NCBI GenBank assembly: GCA_034769895.1
Contig: CM068369.1
Location: 145,721,574-145,785,573, forward strand
DNA from: Magicicada septendecula
Lineage: Eukaryota; Arthropoda; Insecta; Hemiptera; Cicadidae
Direction of reading: 5' to 3'
Length of the DNA: 64,000 nt
The notes below the pieces were generated by a model. It saw nothing but the letters and a program-made list of their open reading frames with translations. It did no database searches and was not told the origin of the DNA. Of the stretch, positions 1 to 13,300 are shown in pieces; position 1 is the first letter of the stretch; the number at the start of each line of letters is the position of its first letter. The position numbers were made by a program, and so were the translations under genes.

Positions 1-2895
1 GTTTACATTGAGTTTCTAGGAAGCAGTCTGTTTTATATATATACAAGTTAAAGGCATTCTTCCTATCCTAATCACTAGATTTCTTTCTTGTGTGCAAGGC
101 TGTTTTGAAGGCATTTTTGCAGGTACCGTACTGTAATTAGTAAATCAATATTAAAATATTATATTTTTAACTGACAATAATCTAAGTGTATAAAATTAAA
201 CACCTCTTCTACTTTTAAACAAACATAGGCTATTATTTAATGTCGATTGCAAACATGTTTTTTTACCATTCAACAGGTGAATGCAAAGTCCACTTGTTCA
301 AAATTCTGTTACCTCCACTGCAACATTCTTTCCTTCTACTTATTACAGTACTGTCCTTTCTCAAAAAAATTGTTGCTTGATGGATCTAGTAACTTTTTTC
401 TATTTCAGGCAATTAAGTAACACCTACACCAATTACTATCACAAGGCTTCAGTAACAAGGCATTTCAACTGGATGGGGTGAATATATTTAGTTTAATCAT
501 TGTCTGTATTCATCCAGTTAAAAGCTCTACACCTAAAACACGTTATAAGTATCTTTGATTATAGTATGTGTTAATAAAAATATAGCTAATGATGCACACA
601 ACAAGGCAGGCAGGTTTGTACTCTACGTCAGTTGATGAAAATCGAATATTTAAGAACTACTTTTTTAACAATTTAAAAGAGACAGATCTGCTATCAGATT
701 CCAATGTGATTGCTCTTTCCGCTGGTGTTTGTAAATATCAAACAACTCCTATCATAACTACTTTCACACGCAATATGAGCACGCACCTAATGTCTACAAA
801 TTACTAATAATTTTTAAAATATTAATTCTTATTACATTATTCTTTTTGCTACAGTTAATATTACTTGCTTATATTACGTATTTCAAAATCATAATGTTTT
901 AAATATAGACTTTTAAAAATAATAATGTACACATAAAATTACTGAATATGATTCTTCCAATCTGTAATGCCACTTGAATATAAATGCTGATGATATTTCA
1001 CATACCACGACAATTTTTATGTATGCAGAACACACTTTGACTTGAAAAAATTGCAGGCATACTTTAAAAATTCTGAAGAATCCTACCATAATAAGTTTAA
1101 GATAATAACTTAAATGCTAAAAATCTAGTACTCTTTTCATGATTTGAGGTAGATGGGACAGGGAATAAAACTGTAATATTTAACCTGTAAACAAACATAA
1201 AGAGGTTTTTGCTTCAAAACACTGTTCATTTCAGTGCAGTAGTTTCATTCCACAGTCTAAATAACATGTTGGCAGTTGGTGCTTCTTTTCTACAAAGGGG
1301 GTTGCCGCATCCAATGTAAAAAAAACTCTTGTGATTATCATCACTAATACAGTCTCTGCTAAAAATTCTTCCGAAGTTTGACCTTACTAAGTTTACTTTA
1401 TGAATTTATTTTTATTACTTGTTGTATGATATTCATGAACACTAATAAAATGCTGGCTCATGTCTACCTGAAATAAGAAAAATTATAAAAACTAAAAATT
1501 GGGATATTTTTGTATTCCAACTTTCAGTCGAAAAAAGTCGACAGTTTTTTTTTTTAATGGATTCACCTGACTAAACTGGTATATCTGGCAACTGTAGGTT
1601 ATTATGCATCCCAAAAGCCAATTCTTTTCAAAACTATTTCAGTTGTATGGGTAATTTCCAGTTTAAAAGTCCCATACAGTGTATCTATGCCAACTAGGAA
1701 TATTCTGAGACATGACTAGCTTTATGAATAACAACTGTTGGAAACCCCATTTACCTATTATTTACGGAAAAAAGGAGATGAACAGTAAAAAATATATATG
1801 GAAGTCAATATGCAGTAACCACCATACTTTGATTAAAGCAAGAACACATTTATGTTATGGAAGAATACAAAACTGTCAATATAACACAATGCAACAAAAA
1901 TGTATAATAAACAAAAAGCATAAAATACTATTTTCCACATATTATCATACTAACTTATACCACACACGCACTGAAGACATTTTACATAAACACAAAAGCC
2001 CATGCAAAAATTAAAACACTGCAATTACATGCTGCAAGCTAGCACTATTATTTTTATACATTATCAAGCAAAGCAAATCAAAGCATATTATAGTTCAAAA
2101 TTTTAGTTTAAATATTATTTAAGTCATAAAGTAGTTGCATATTTCGAGGTGAACAAAATTATAACACAAGAGAAAATGACAATGAACAAGTTCATATTCG
2201 CTAACAACAGAAATTTAGAAATGTATACATAGTAAACTTAGGAACTTACTGCAGTAAAATATTTTAGGCAGTTTTATACTCATGGACAGATATACATGCA
2301 AAGACCAGGAACATACAGTAATACTATCATATAAATTATCTAGACTGCGAGAAGAATCTATTCTGTCCTAAGCTGTATGAATATAATATATGCCTTAATT
2401 CTCAAATATGGTGACAGCTCTTATTTCTTTGTAGCACAACAATCTACTGTATTCATAATTTTTAATTCTAATCTTCAGAACCTATAAAACTTCTCTATGG
2501 TATTTCAATGAGAAATGTGTGGCATATGTTTTTTCACTTCACCAAATTTCTTTGACCTTATTTCCACTCTAAAGAATATACTAGTACTACACTACTTTCA
2601 AATTTCTCTGGATAAAAAAAGTTTATTCCACAGACATGTACAGATAACCTTTTATATGTAGAAAATATTTTCAGTGATTACTTTTATTTATTAAAATTTG
2701 TTGTATAACCAGTCTTTCTGATTTTGATTCACTGCATTTTTCTTTACATTTTCTTATAACTACAAAACACATCTTCATTCACTTTCATATAATCCATACA
2801 TGTATGAACACTATGCCTCTCTTGCTTCATGACAGCCCTAAACAGAAAGTACAGCTATATGTTGTTTTGTATTATAATCTTACTCCTACATTACA
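1..2895. other. AT-rich noncoding stretch downstream of the ubinuclein gene
   Basis: No convincing gene is visible. Short open frames here have no recognisable domains and are what AT-rich DNA gives by chance. Part may be an extended 3' UTR of the minus-strand ubinuclein gene, whose stop codon is at 3508-3510, but nothing in the sequence proves how far the transcript runs. Confidence 0.5.
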
Positions 2896-3120
2896 AACTG
2901 AGCTGGGCCACTCATGTAGTAAGGACAGAATAGCTTAGATCCCAAAGAAGGCACTACAGGGCAAATGGATGGGAAAACACCAAGAGTCCGATAAAAAAAA
3001 AAAAAATGGAGGGGGAGGGGAATCATGCAGGATGCAAGACAATTAGAAATAAGGAGTCGGAGGAGAGCCATGGCTGACAGAGATGAGTGGAGGAAGAAAC
3101 TGAAAGGAGCCAAGGCCCTA
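2896..3120 (+). mobile_element. LINE 3'-end remnant
   Basis: Across several frames the plus strand gives the wording of a LINE C-terminus: IPKKALQGKWMGK, then a basic stretch, then RNKES and a tail resembling WRKLLKGAKA. This is the conserved end of RTE/CR1-type retrotransposon proteins. An A-run at 2992-3005 and several stops show that it is decayed. Only the last ~75 codons remain, and no reverse transcriptase is seen beside it. The clade is not certain. Confidence 0.55.
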
Positions 3121-3328
3121 TTTTTGACTGTAGTGCTGCAGTTGTAGTAGTATACTTTTATTCCTCAACTAGAAAATAAATGAAACAATTCTTTACGAAT
3201 TTTCAACTGGAGGGAAAGCGGTTTAACATATTGGGAGGGGAAACTTTTAACAAGAAAAACTTACTTGATACAATCAGTGAATACAGACCTTCCTGGAAAA
3301 TTACAAAACACCTTAACAAGCTAAATAA

Positions 3329-3334
3329 TTTATT
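3329..3334 (-). promoter_or_regulatory. candidate polyadenylation signal of ubinuclein
   Basis: TTTATT on the plus strand reads AATAAA on the minus strand, about 175 bp past the stop codon of the ubinuclein gene. It is the nearest canonical hexamer, but other AATAAA sites lie further down and no transcript evidence is available. Confidence 0.35.
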
Positions 3335-3507
3335 AATGAAAACTTAAATTATATAAACATGTAGGTTTTATCAGCGCTTTATAAAAAAAATATTAAAGAT
3401 ATAAACATTCATAATTATTATATACATGCACCATACACCCCTTCAACCATAAAAATGAGAATACAGTAATGTACAAGCAAGCTAACAGTTTCAAAGTGAA
3501 TAAGCGA

Positions 3508-4339
3508 TTACTTGTGATTGTAATGAGGCTTTTTAACATGACTTACCTCTCTTATTTTGGGTGGTAGCTGCATACTAGAATTGTTATGATTATTAAACAC
3601 ACTACTTGAATTAACACTTTCACTATTTCTTATTGTCGTCCTATCATTACTAGACGATACACTTTTTATTACACTTGGTTGTTGTAATGGTTCTGACTTA
3701 ACACTACAATTTGATAAATCTAATATTTTGTCACTAGCACTGGTGTTCTCTGGTATTCTACCACCCTTTCCTTGTGATAATTCTTTAAAAGGCATTGCAG
3801 AACCATTCATTGTAATCACACTTACACTTTCTTTTTTACTTAAATCTGTAGGTTCTGATTTAAACTGTTCTTCTAGCTTAAAGTTTTCTGTATTAGTTCT
3901 CTTTAAAAGAGCATCAACAGAGAAACCTTCCTGTTTTGGTTCCATTTTCACAGGAATTGGAGATAATCTGAGGGTACTGTTAGCTCCTGGTGATTGAATC
4001 TTCTTTGGTGGACTAGGTGTAGTAGTTCTTGAAACTGAAGTTGCTGGTGACAAACACAGTGGGGTAGATGTAGCAGAAGACGTGAGCTGTGAAAATAGGC
4101 CTGCAGAGTTAGATGGGCCTGATTTAGCTGCATGTGCTGCTGTTGGCGTTATCACAGGCTGAGCTTGTGCCTTTTTTGGCCGATAATTGTTTTCCGATGA
4201 TCTTGATGTTAATGATGTTCCATTTGTAGGAGTCAAAGTTGTGCTCGATGGCAGAGAAATGTTTGATGGAAGTCTGCCAGTTGAACTTAAATTTTTTGAA
4301 CTGTCACTCCTATTGTGACTGGTTTTCTTAGGTTTTATC
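3508..4339 (-). CDS. yem: ubinuclein last coding exon: Ser/Thr-rich tail and stop
   Basis: This exon is 832 bp and enters in phase 2, giving 276 codons plus a TAA stop. It starts IKPKKTSHNRSDSSKNLSS and is rich in Ser, Thr, Pro and Asn. It contains three psi-K-x-E-type sites (VKMEP, FKSEP, VKSEP) and a PTDLS motif next to FKSEP, plus a second LDLS. These resemble SUMO-acceptor sites and the PxDLS motif bound by CtBP co-repressors. That is motif reading only. The exon ends VKKPHYNHK. Confidence 0.88.
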
Positions 4340-7300
4340 CTGAAACAAAAATAATATGCGAAATAAATTAATTACAAAATGGAATAACTATTTCACAATA
4401 TGGAATCACAATACTGTTACGGACTAAAATAAAACCAGTATTCATAGGAACTATAATAGTACATATTTTAATATAAATCTGTAATATCTTATTCATTAAA
4501 CAATATAAACTACAATTGAAACTGATATAAGTTACGAGATTAAAGGCACAAAAGTTCTGTTAAGTTTATATTCCATTAGCACACGACAGATAGTTTTTCT
4601 TTACAACCTGAATCTGAATATTTTCTGTACTTACACAGTTGTAGATTCTCTGGATTCTCTAAGTAAAGTTGATGTTTTCATCCAACCCTGTGGCCACAGA
4701 ACTCTGACATGAGTGTTCAGGAACTTGCTAACATATTCTTCAGCCGTTTCTTTGCGTGGTTTTAAAACATGGAAACACTGCAACCTCAGCCGTATCAATT
4801 CTCGTAAATAACCTCTGTTAAAATGAAAGAGAAATCTGTAACTAAACATGTTTTACTTTACTCAGTCAAATGCAGAATAAACATACACAGAATTTGTTTC
4901 CTTATTACCACAGAAAAGACTAAGTAACCAACTGGCAACTATAATACTCCTTGAAATTTTTGTAAACAGTAGCGTAGTTACAATGAAGAATGGGAGACGA
5001 CTGTTCGTTTTGCACGTGCTAAACTGATGTTGTTGTACACTAGTTCTCATGTTACACGATACAGTGCTCGCCAGAATGCCAAAGGTAAAAGTGTAGTGAA
5101 AATGCCCGGTTATGGAACTATGTTAAAGAATTTAAAGGTGCATTCAGTTCAGATGGTAAATATACTGTTACGACATCACAGAGCAATCTACGTGTTTCTC
5201 GAACGATCCATTGGAATCCAGCAGAATGTTGTGGCATACATGATTTCAACACGCGCTTGCAAGACTTTTCTGGACGCCCCCAGCCTCACTGACTGTGTCA
5301 AGGCCGCAATCAAGTACGTCGTAGTGTAGAGATACGTGTAGTTATTGAATGTTCTGGTCTGTGAGCGGGGGTATAAATACAAGGCATCAGCGGCCTTAGG
5401 TCAGTATTTTGTCGGCAATTACTGGTGCGTTCAAGTGGTTATTAGTGAAGTGTTGTGTTTAATAATCGGGGAGGACAATTGTAATACAATTGTGTGTTAT
5501 ATCAGTTGACATTTTTCTATTGCGTGTGAACAAGTTTTATTTGATTTGTTGTAAGAGACTGTCTTGTTAATTAAGAACTGTTTAATTGTGATTCGCAAGT
5601 TATGTAACATCTATCCGGCAACAAATGTATATCACTTCACCTTCATGCTCTAGTTCAAAACAAGTGCATTTAGGTGAAACAGGACTCTCGCTCTCCTTAC
5701 ATTCGGGACCTACAAAGTATTGTGATTTTTATTCTGATTTGTACAGAGCTTTCATTTCACAGACAATCCTCTACACAGAGTAAACAATCCAGCACTTACA
5801 AATTTTCTTGTGAAGTACACGAACTTAGATCCTCCGGATAAGTCCCTTTAAGAAAATATTATCTTCCAAACTGCTATAAAGAAACATTATAAAATATGTT
5901 GTATACTAGAGAACTCCCAGCTCACATTCAAAGTAATATTATAAATACTGTATAATATGTTAAGTGACACTGTGATTGGTATTCTTAAAACTATTTGTCA
6001 TTAGGATGATTATGTTATAAGTATATGTCATTAAGAGAATAGGTTATGCTACTCATGTATATTTAAATTATTCACAATTGATGGACACTACAGAGACACT
6101 ATTTACGGTATTTATAGAATACAGTGGAATATTTGTGATACTTTGGTTTTTGGGTAGGTTTCTTAGTTAGTTACCAAGCTATAATAGCCGCATGTCATAT
6201 ACACTTATGAATATAAAAATACATCAGTATATATATGACTCAAAATTAAAATTAATTTAATTGTATTTTATGAAGTAAAAAAAATAAGTATACCTCATTT
6301 CTTCAGTCCATGGAAATTTCTTACGTGGTAACTTACTTAAAGGTAAACTATCATTCTTCTTTTCCTCAGCTGTAACCGAATCTCCATTAGTTGGAATCTC
6401 ATTTTTCCTAAAAAATTCAGTCATTTGTTAATGATGCATTACATAAATAAGTATATGTATTAAATGCGCTTATCATACTATTATGTATGAGATTGAATAG
6501 TTTTTAAATAACTTTAATAATTTATGAAAATTAATAAATTAATTTGGTTTTTCAATTTTACGTCAAGAGAAGTAACAATCTTTTTTAACATCTATAGAGG
6601 CTCTAAACTATATCCATATCCCCTCCTGTACTGCCAATGTGATATACTACCATATTACATATGGTCTCATATGTAAAACACCATACAAAGTGATTACTAA
6701 AATAGTTTTTTTGTATATTCAGTAAATAAAAATTGTTAAATTAAATGGCGACATAAGTCTCATTCAAAATAAAATATTATTGTGGAACAGTATACATGTT
6801 AAAGTCTACAATCTATTAACATAAAAGGATATACTGTTTACAGGTCGTAAAAGGATGTATAATGTCTTAAAATTTTACTGATTGTACTGGTTTTTCTGAC
6901 ATAGAAATTTACATACGATGCAAAATGTTCATACAAGAAAAAAAACTACTCTGTCCATTCCAAAGGCAATATATTTTAATATGAATTCAAATCATTAAAA
7001 CAAACTGACAAGATGATACAAATGTGCTACCCAGAAACAGAGCAGGCACTTTACGGAGTGCCTATATCATTGTTTTTCTTGATTACACACCGTTTCAAAG
7101 TATGCTGTAGTATCAAACACTTGGTACTATGGGCATGTGATCTGCCAGGCTCATGAACTTTTGGGTAATCTCTTCACTTCTGCAATTTATACTTCATTGT
7201 CTACAGAAATATCCCAACTTCCAATCTCTATCTCCAACTATAGTTAACACATCCACTGCTCCTTCGATGACTATAAGAACCAATCTTGCCTGTCACAGGA

Positions 7301-10300
7301 TATGCGCTACTAGGTCTGTATCTCTACTTAGCAATGTTTCTCTTAGAAGGTTTCTCAGTATTTCTTGGAGTTCTTAATTCCTAGTTTACTGATCCATTCA
7401 TTCTCTAGTTTTTCTGTATTGCCAACAGTTCAACTACTTCAGTCATCTTTTCCTCATGGTCTTAATACCAGCTCTTGCTCCCATGCAGTGCAGTTGTTCA
7501 GTCACTTGACTTTACAAACATTTATCTCCACTTTAAGATTATGTTTAACATTAATAGTTCAAACAATTAAAAGTAAAATGCTCTCTTAGTATCAGTACTA
7601 TTTCGGTCTTGACAAATACAAACTACTGCAGTGATTCTTATAAAATTAAATTAGACCCCACCCAACTCGAAATTTTTTATATGAATAATAGCTGTCCCAA
7701 ATTCATTTACTTTTCCATAGTATGCATGTTGGAGAGATGAATTTTCAAAAAACATCATACAGATTTGTCAAAATGACAACATCTCTCCAATACAACTACA
7801 ATGTAAATCTGTCTGCTAGTAAAATGTAGTAAGAGGAACTTTTGGTGGAACTATTTACTTTATCCAATCAGATTAAGTTGGGCGTTTATAATTTGTACTC
7901 CCTTTCAGACACCATACAACATAGTAGAGAACATATGACACTTATCTGTAATCTGATACATGTTACAATACGATAATGAACAACATCATTATCACAGTGT
8001 CTAAGACAATAATGTCACAGAGTTTAAACTGAAAATAACTCCTGATTATCCGAATAATTATAATTTGGCAGGTACTGACTTCTTTGTGTTGTTGTTACTG
8101 TACAATCTTAATTTTCAAATACAAATTCTTGTCAAAATGATATTTGTGTAACATCCTTTATGTTACACTGTGTTAGTGCTTATTTATTACAATAAATAAC
8201 AATTTAACTTTACAATTTAATAAATCCTGTTAGGGTTATACGTTGTTAAGAGATCAAACAGACCTTTATTAAAAGATTTACATAAAAAATATATTTAAAC
8301 TAATGACTGTACCTTTCATTAACAGTGACTACTAACTGTCACTACAGTTCAGTAACTAAATATTTTATTATTTCATTAGTTATTTATTTAACTTTCATAT
8401 TAATAATAATCTGCATGTTAAATAGTTACACAACATAATGAATGACACACAAACAGCTGATGTCAAACAGTGTAACAGTGTAATGAATTCAAATATAAAG
8501 TGAAATTTAAATTCTACTCATAAGCCAAACTTTCCTGTTCTTTAAATGACGCTCATATTTAAAAGCAGATGCTTTACTGTGTTTGATACTAATAAATGCA
8601 CAGTGCCAGGATCAAAGTTACCCTGTGATTAATTAATTTATTTTTAGTGTTTCCAAGAAGAAATTGCTTGGAATACATCTGTAATCATAAAAAAAAAAAA
8701 CAGTAGAATCTCGATTAACCGCCAGTGGTCAAGACCAGGAGGTGATGTATACGAGTAATAGACGGACAATAATGTATACCTCATCTTTACTTTAGTCTTA
8801 TTTGTCACAGGATATTAATAAATTCTTTAATACTATTCATAATTCTGTGATACAGTGACAGTGACACCTATCTTGCAATCTAAGCTGCCCATAATTTATG
8901 ACACTAATATTTATACTTCCATGCCCAAACATAACTGATTTATTAGACGTTTGAATGATTAGGACACATTCCACAGATGTCACTGTACTGACTACAGTAC
9001 AGAAGAGTCCCACTAATCCGGACTTGACTTGGATTTAATGGAAATGGCACAAAAATATACCTATGACTACTTTCACACACAGGGAGTGGTTAAAAAAGTG
9101 AATACAATGAAAATAAAACACCTTTGACATTAAAATATAATATGAAATAAAAGAATTAAATTTACTATATGTACTTGCATGACGTAAATGTGTAAAGTAT
9201 CAAATGTTTCTCAATACAGCAAAAATAAAGAATAAATAATTGTAGCAACACTTCACAGCACATAAAACAGAACTGTTTAAATCAGTTAAAAGTGTGCAAT
9301 TCTTTTGGGGGGGGATAACAAAAAAACATTTTGCTTGGCTGCATGGTCTTGAGTTACTTCAAGGACTTCAGTTCAACGGTTGATATATCACTACTCTGTT
9401 TCTCAAAGTAGGCATCAACCTCTCAACATTTTTGTCACTTCAGAGTGACTTGACCCAATATTTATTTCAACAGCACAGTTGTCATCTGAACTGTCTCCTT
9501 TTGAGTCTGATGTACATGCCCCCAATATATCATCTCAGTTAGGATCTGATATCCCAAATCAGTCACTCAAAATCCATGGACCAATATCACTTTCTTCCAT
9601 GTGCTTGCAACACTGTTGAAAAATGTTAACGAACTAGGTACTGTTGTTAATATTTTCTTGGGGGTTTCAATTCCTCTATTGGGCCCTGCAGAATGCTAGG
9701 CCACAGTTTTCACTAACTTTTCTTGAGTTTAATGTTCATTTTTGAAGTATCCAAGTCACTTGTATTAAATAAATAATTGCTTACCGAATCCGTCGAGTGA
9801 CTTACTTGTAATTTCGCTTTACTTGAGTGCGCAAGTAACATCGCGACGGTGTACACCGGCTATAAATGCAACGCGAACACATCATAGTGTTACAGTGCAT
9901 GCTCCTCTGTGTTTTTAGTGTGTTTTACTATTTTTTATGCTTTAATGTTTTAACGATGCTTTAATGATTTTAATTTTAATTTATTATATTTTGATCTTAA
10001 TGTCTGACGTTCTTTAAAGAGAAATTATTCTGAAGATGGGGCATATGCCTCGAAATGCGTCAAGTTAAGCGAAATTACAAGTAAGTCACTCGACGGATTC
10101 GGTAAGCAATTATTTATTTTCTTGAGTGTTTTCTTATCAATTGCTTCACAGGCTTCTGCATTCAGATAAATGACAACTATTATTGTCACTTACTTGGCAT
10201 GCAGTTCATTGGTTGCTTTGTTTGTTGTTTCTCCAGTAGCATAATGATCCATTTTCTTCTGGATCACCGCTTTGTCTCAACTGCGCATTGATGTGTATAC

Positions 10301-13300
10301 TGTAAAAGCCTATCTCACACTGTGCTTGTTTACTGTATTATACTTTCCACATTAGAAATTCAATGGCAGCACCTGCTACCCACATTTTTATTACCGTACC
10401 CAACTTAACAACTTATTTTGAAGAACAGCGTACTAATGTCTTTAATACTCCTTCACAAGAACAAAATGAAAAAAATTCCAGTTTTACCATTTTTGGGTAT
10501 ACTATCTTATTTTAGAAAGTTCATCCAGATTAGTGGGACTCTACTGGAATGTTTAATTCATACATCTGGTTTTGTAGTACAGAATGATGATGTTTCCAAT
10601 CCATTTCGTCTGAGATGTAGTTGTTAAAATGATTACAAATGGTATTTTAAACATATTATAATTTAACATTAAAATATTGTCTAACAAAGCTAATTTCGTA
10701 CGATTATAGATGGATAGTAGAAGACGATGAATAATCGACTGACTTTTAATTAAGGTTCTACTGTATCTGGACTAGCAACCACCAATGTCGAATGTGGAAA
10801 CAGATTTTCTTTGTTTTTTTATGATTAGATCAAATCTTAATTCTTGTAACATCATTTAATAATTACTCAAATCAAAACAAGAAATGTAATAAAGGTATTA
10901 AAACATAATTTTGATGAATATTCATTTACAACAGTAACTATTGGTTAGCAGTACTCTATAGCAGTGATTTTCAACTGTAATTCTCTTCCAATTAAATAAC
11001 AGAGGTTTCATTTGGCAGAGTACAAGTTCTAGCCTTCTGAACCATTTTGTTTAACTCGAACTGTACGCACAAATGTTTCTTTAAGCAACTTCAATTTAAA
11101 AATTTAACTATTTGTATTACTTACATTGTTATCGAATAAGTGCCAACATAGAAATGGTTAAGTTATGCTTGACAAACTCATATTGGTTTCTACTACTCTT
11201 TCAATTAAGTACGGGAACACCCTAAATGTGGATGTGCATTTTACAACTTTCATCAACATTATTAAAATGATTTCAAAGATATGTAAAATTTTTAAAGAAG
11301 GTTTAGATAATATTATGGAAGACATAACTTTATAAGAGCATGATTTCGGGGATGCCAGTTTAAACATGCTTTGACAAGCATGTTTTATGAGCCAACTGTT
11401 GTGCCAATGAGCTGAGGATGTCATTCTCATTTTCATTACTGAGAATGCAACATTACAGTATGGGTACATTGTTTGGTGTTGATAACGATGCCAATAAAAC
11501 ATGGTTGTCAACCCAAAACAATCTTGGCATTAACAGTTCCAACCAAAACATCTAAAATGATTCATGTGATTGAAGTTAAATATATTATTAATCTGTGAGA
11601 AGATTATGTCCTATAAGAACAATTGGAAAATATTTTACAAAAAGTACAAGGTTTGGTTAAAAATTCTTAGGACTGATGTAATAGAAACAGTATAAGTAGT
11701 GCTATCTGCGTGCTACTAATATAAACATGGTAATCCAAAGGCTTCTGAATTGGTTGACAAGTTTCATTAGTTTTTGTTGAATTGTTATTGAGATGTTTTT
11801 CGTGTTGTATGTTAATTTCAGCTGTCACAGAAATGTATCTGGAACAGAGGTGTGCAATGAAGTTTTTAGGAACTTGAATTAGGGGTGCATCTTGCATAAA
11901 CACAGAAATGAATTGGAAAAATCTGTACATGACTGACCCAAGTAAAAGCTGTGTGACTATGAGAAAGTGAGAATGAAATATTTTATACATTCATTTTTTT
12001 TAAATAATTGTTTACAAAATGTGACAAGTTTATTTAAAAACAAAAATATGAAGCCATGGTAATTACTTATCAGAATAACTGTCAATTATCAGTTGCTGTT
12101 AGAGAGTACCTTGATTCTTTGTTTGTCTGTCTTAGAAAGTGAATCACTAATAATTTCAGCAGTATTATTTATAAGATTATCTACAACAATATAATGCTGT
12201 CTCTTGACTGCAGTTATTTCACTTACCACCTTCACTACTGTCTACCATTTGGTTGATATCAGATAGCTTATAGATTATGTTGTGAAGGGAAACATCCTAA
12301 CTGGCTCTACATTTATTTGTGATCCATACTTTACTTGTGCATTCTTTATGAACCCGCTTTTTATCAAGGTAAAAAATGTGGCATTTCTCTGATCTGAACT
12401 TCTTGATTGACTTCACGTAGTTTCTTCGTCAAATCAAAATGTCGTGTTTATCTAAAGTTACAGACAATTCTTTTTTTTTATAAATTCAAAATCCACAGAT
12501 TTTTTTAAAGGTCCTGGTTCATGGTCATTATTTATATCTAACAATTCTTTTGTAGATTTTGAGCTTTATTAGAAAGAAACGATTATGGACTATACAAAAA
12601 GATAGAAATACGTAATCAGAAACAAAGATGCATAGCTTCGTACTAAACACTGCTTGTCACAGTAACACCATATGTTCAGACAACTCTCACACGCTGTACA
12701 GACATTTTGGGCATGCTCACAATGCACAACTGTATGAACAGTGTTAAGAGCTCTTACCAATAAGCTCAGACCTAAAACGTTTTAACCACACCTTGTAGAT
12801 AATTCAGACATTCCACTGTTAGCCTACTATCAACAGTATTCTCAGCTGGAAAATAAGCACTGAATAACCAGTAGAAAATGGGCGAGGAACATGATGCCTG
12901 AACAAGAGAATGCTCTGGGTCTTCGAGAGTTTATGATAATGATGACTACAAAGATGATGAAATGATGGTAATAACTTTAGATTTAAAAAATTTTAAAGAT
13001 CAATAATTGACTACATAACTCATTAATAAGTGTTAATAAGAAACTCACTGATGTATAGGAATCTGAAATTATGTTATATCGAGACTATTTTTAGTTGTCA
13101 CCATCTTGAACATAAAGAATTATTCAATAAGAGACAAACACTTTCTTATTATTAAAAAAAAATTGAAGAAATATAGTACTTTCAAAACCATTAGCTGGTA
13201 TGCCTATCAACAATTTAAAACACTTGACATATTCATTTAATTAATGAACATATGAATACATTATTCGACAATGGCAACTCCTATTGAAAAGTACTCATTT

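Larger units (their letters stand above)
8701..10763. mobile_element. outer Tigger/pogo-type element (terminal inverted repeats)
   Basis: CAGTAGAATCTCGATTAA at the left faces TTAATTAAGGTTCTACTG at the right, followed by TA. CAGTAGAA... ends with TA insertion are typical of pogo/Tigger elements. The interior is mostly taken up by a second such element (9000-10546), so this copy is a container rather than a coding element. Confidence 0.6.
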
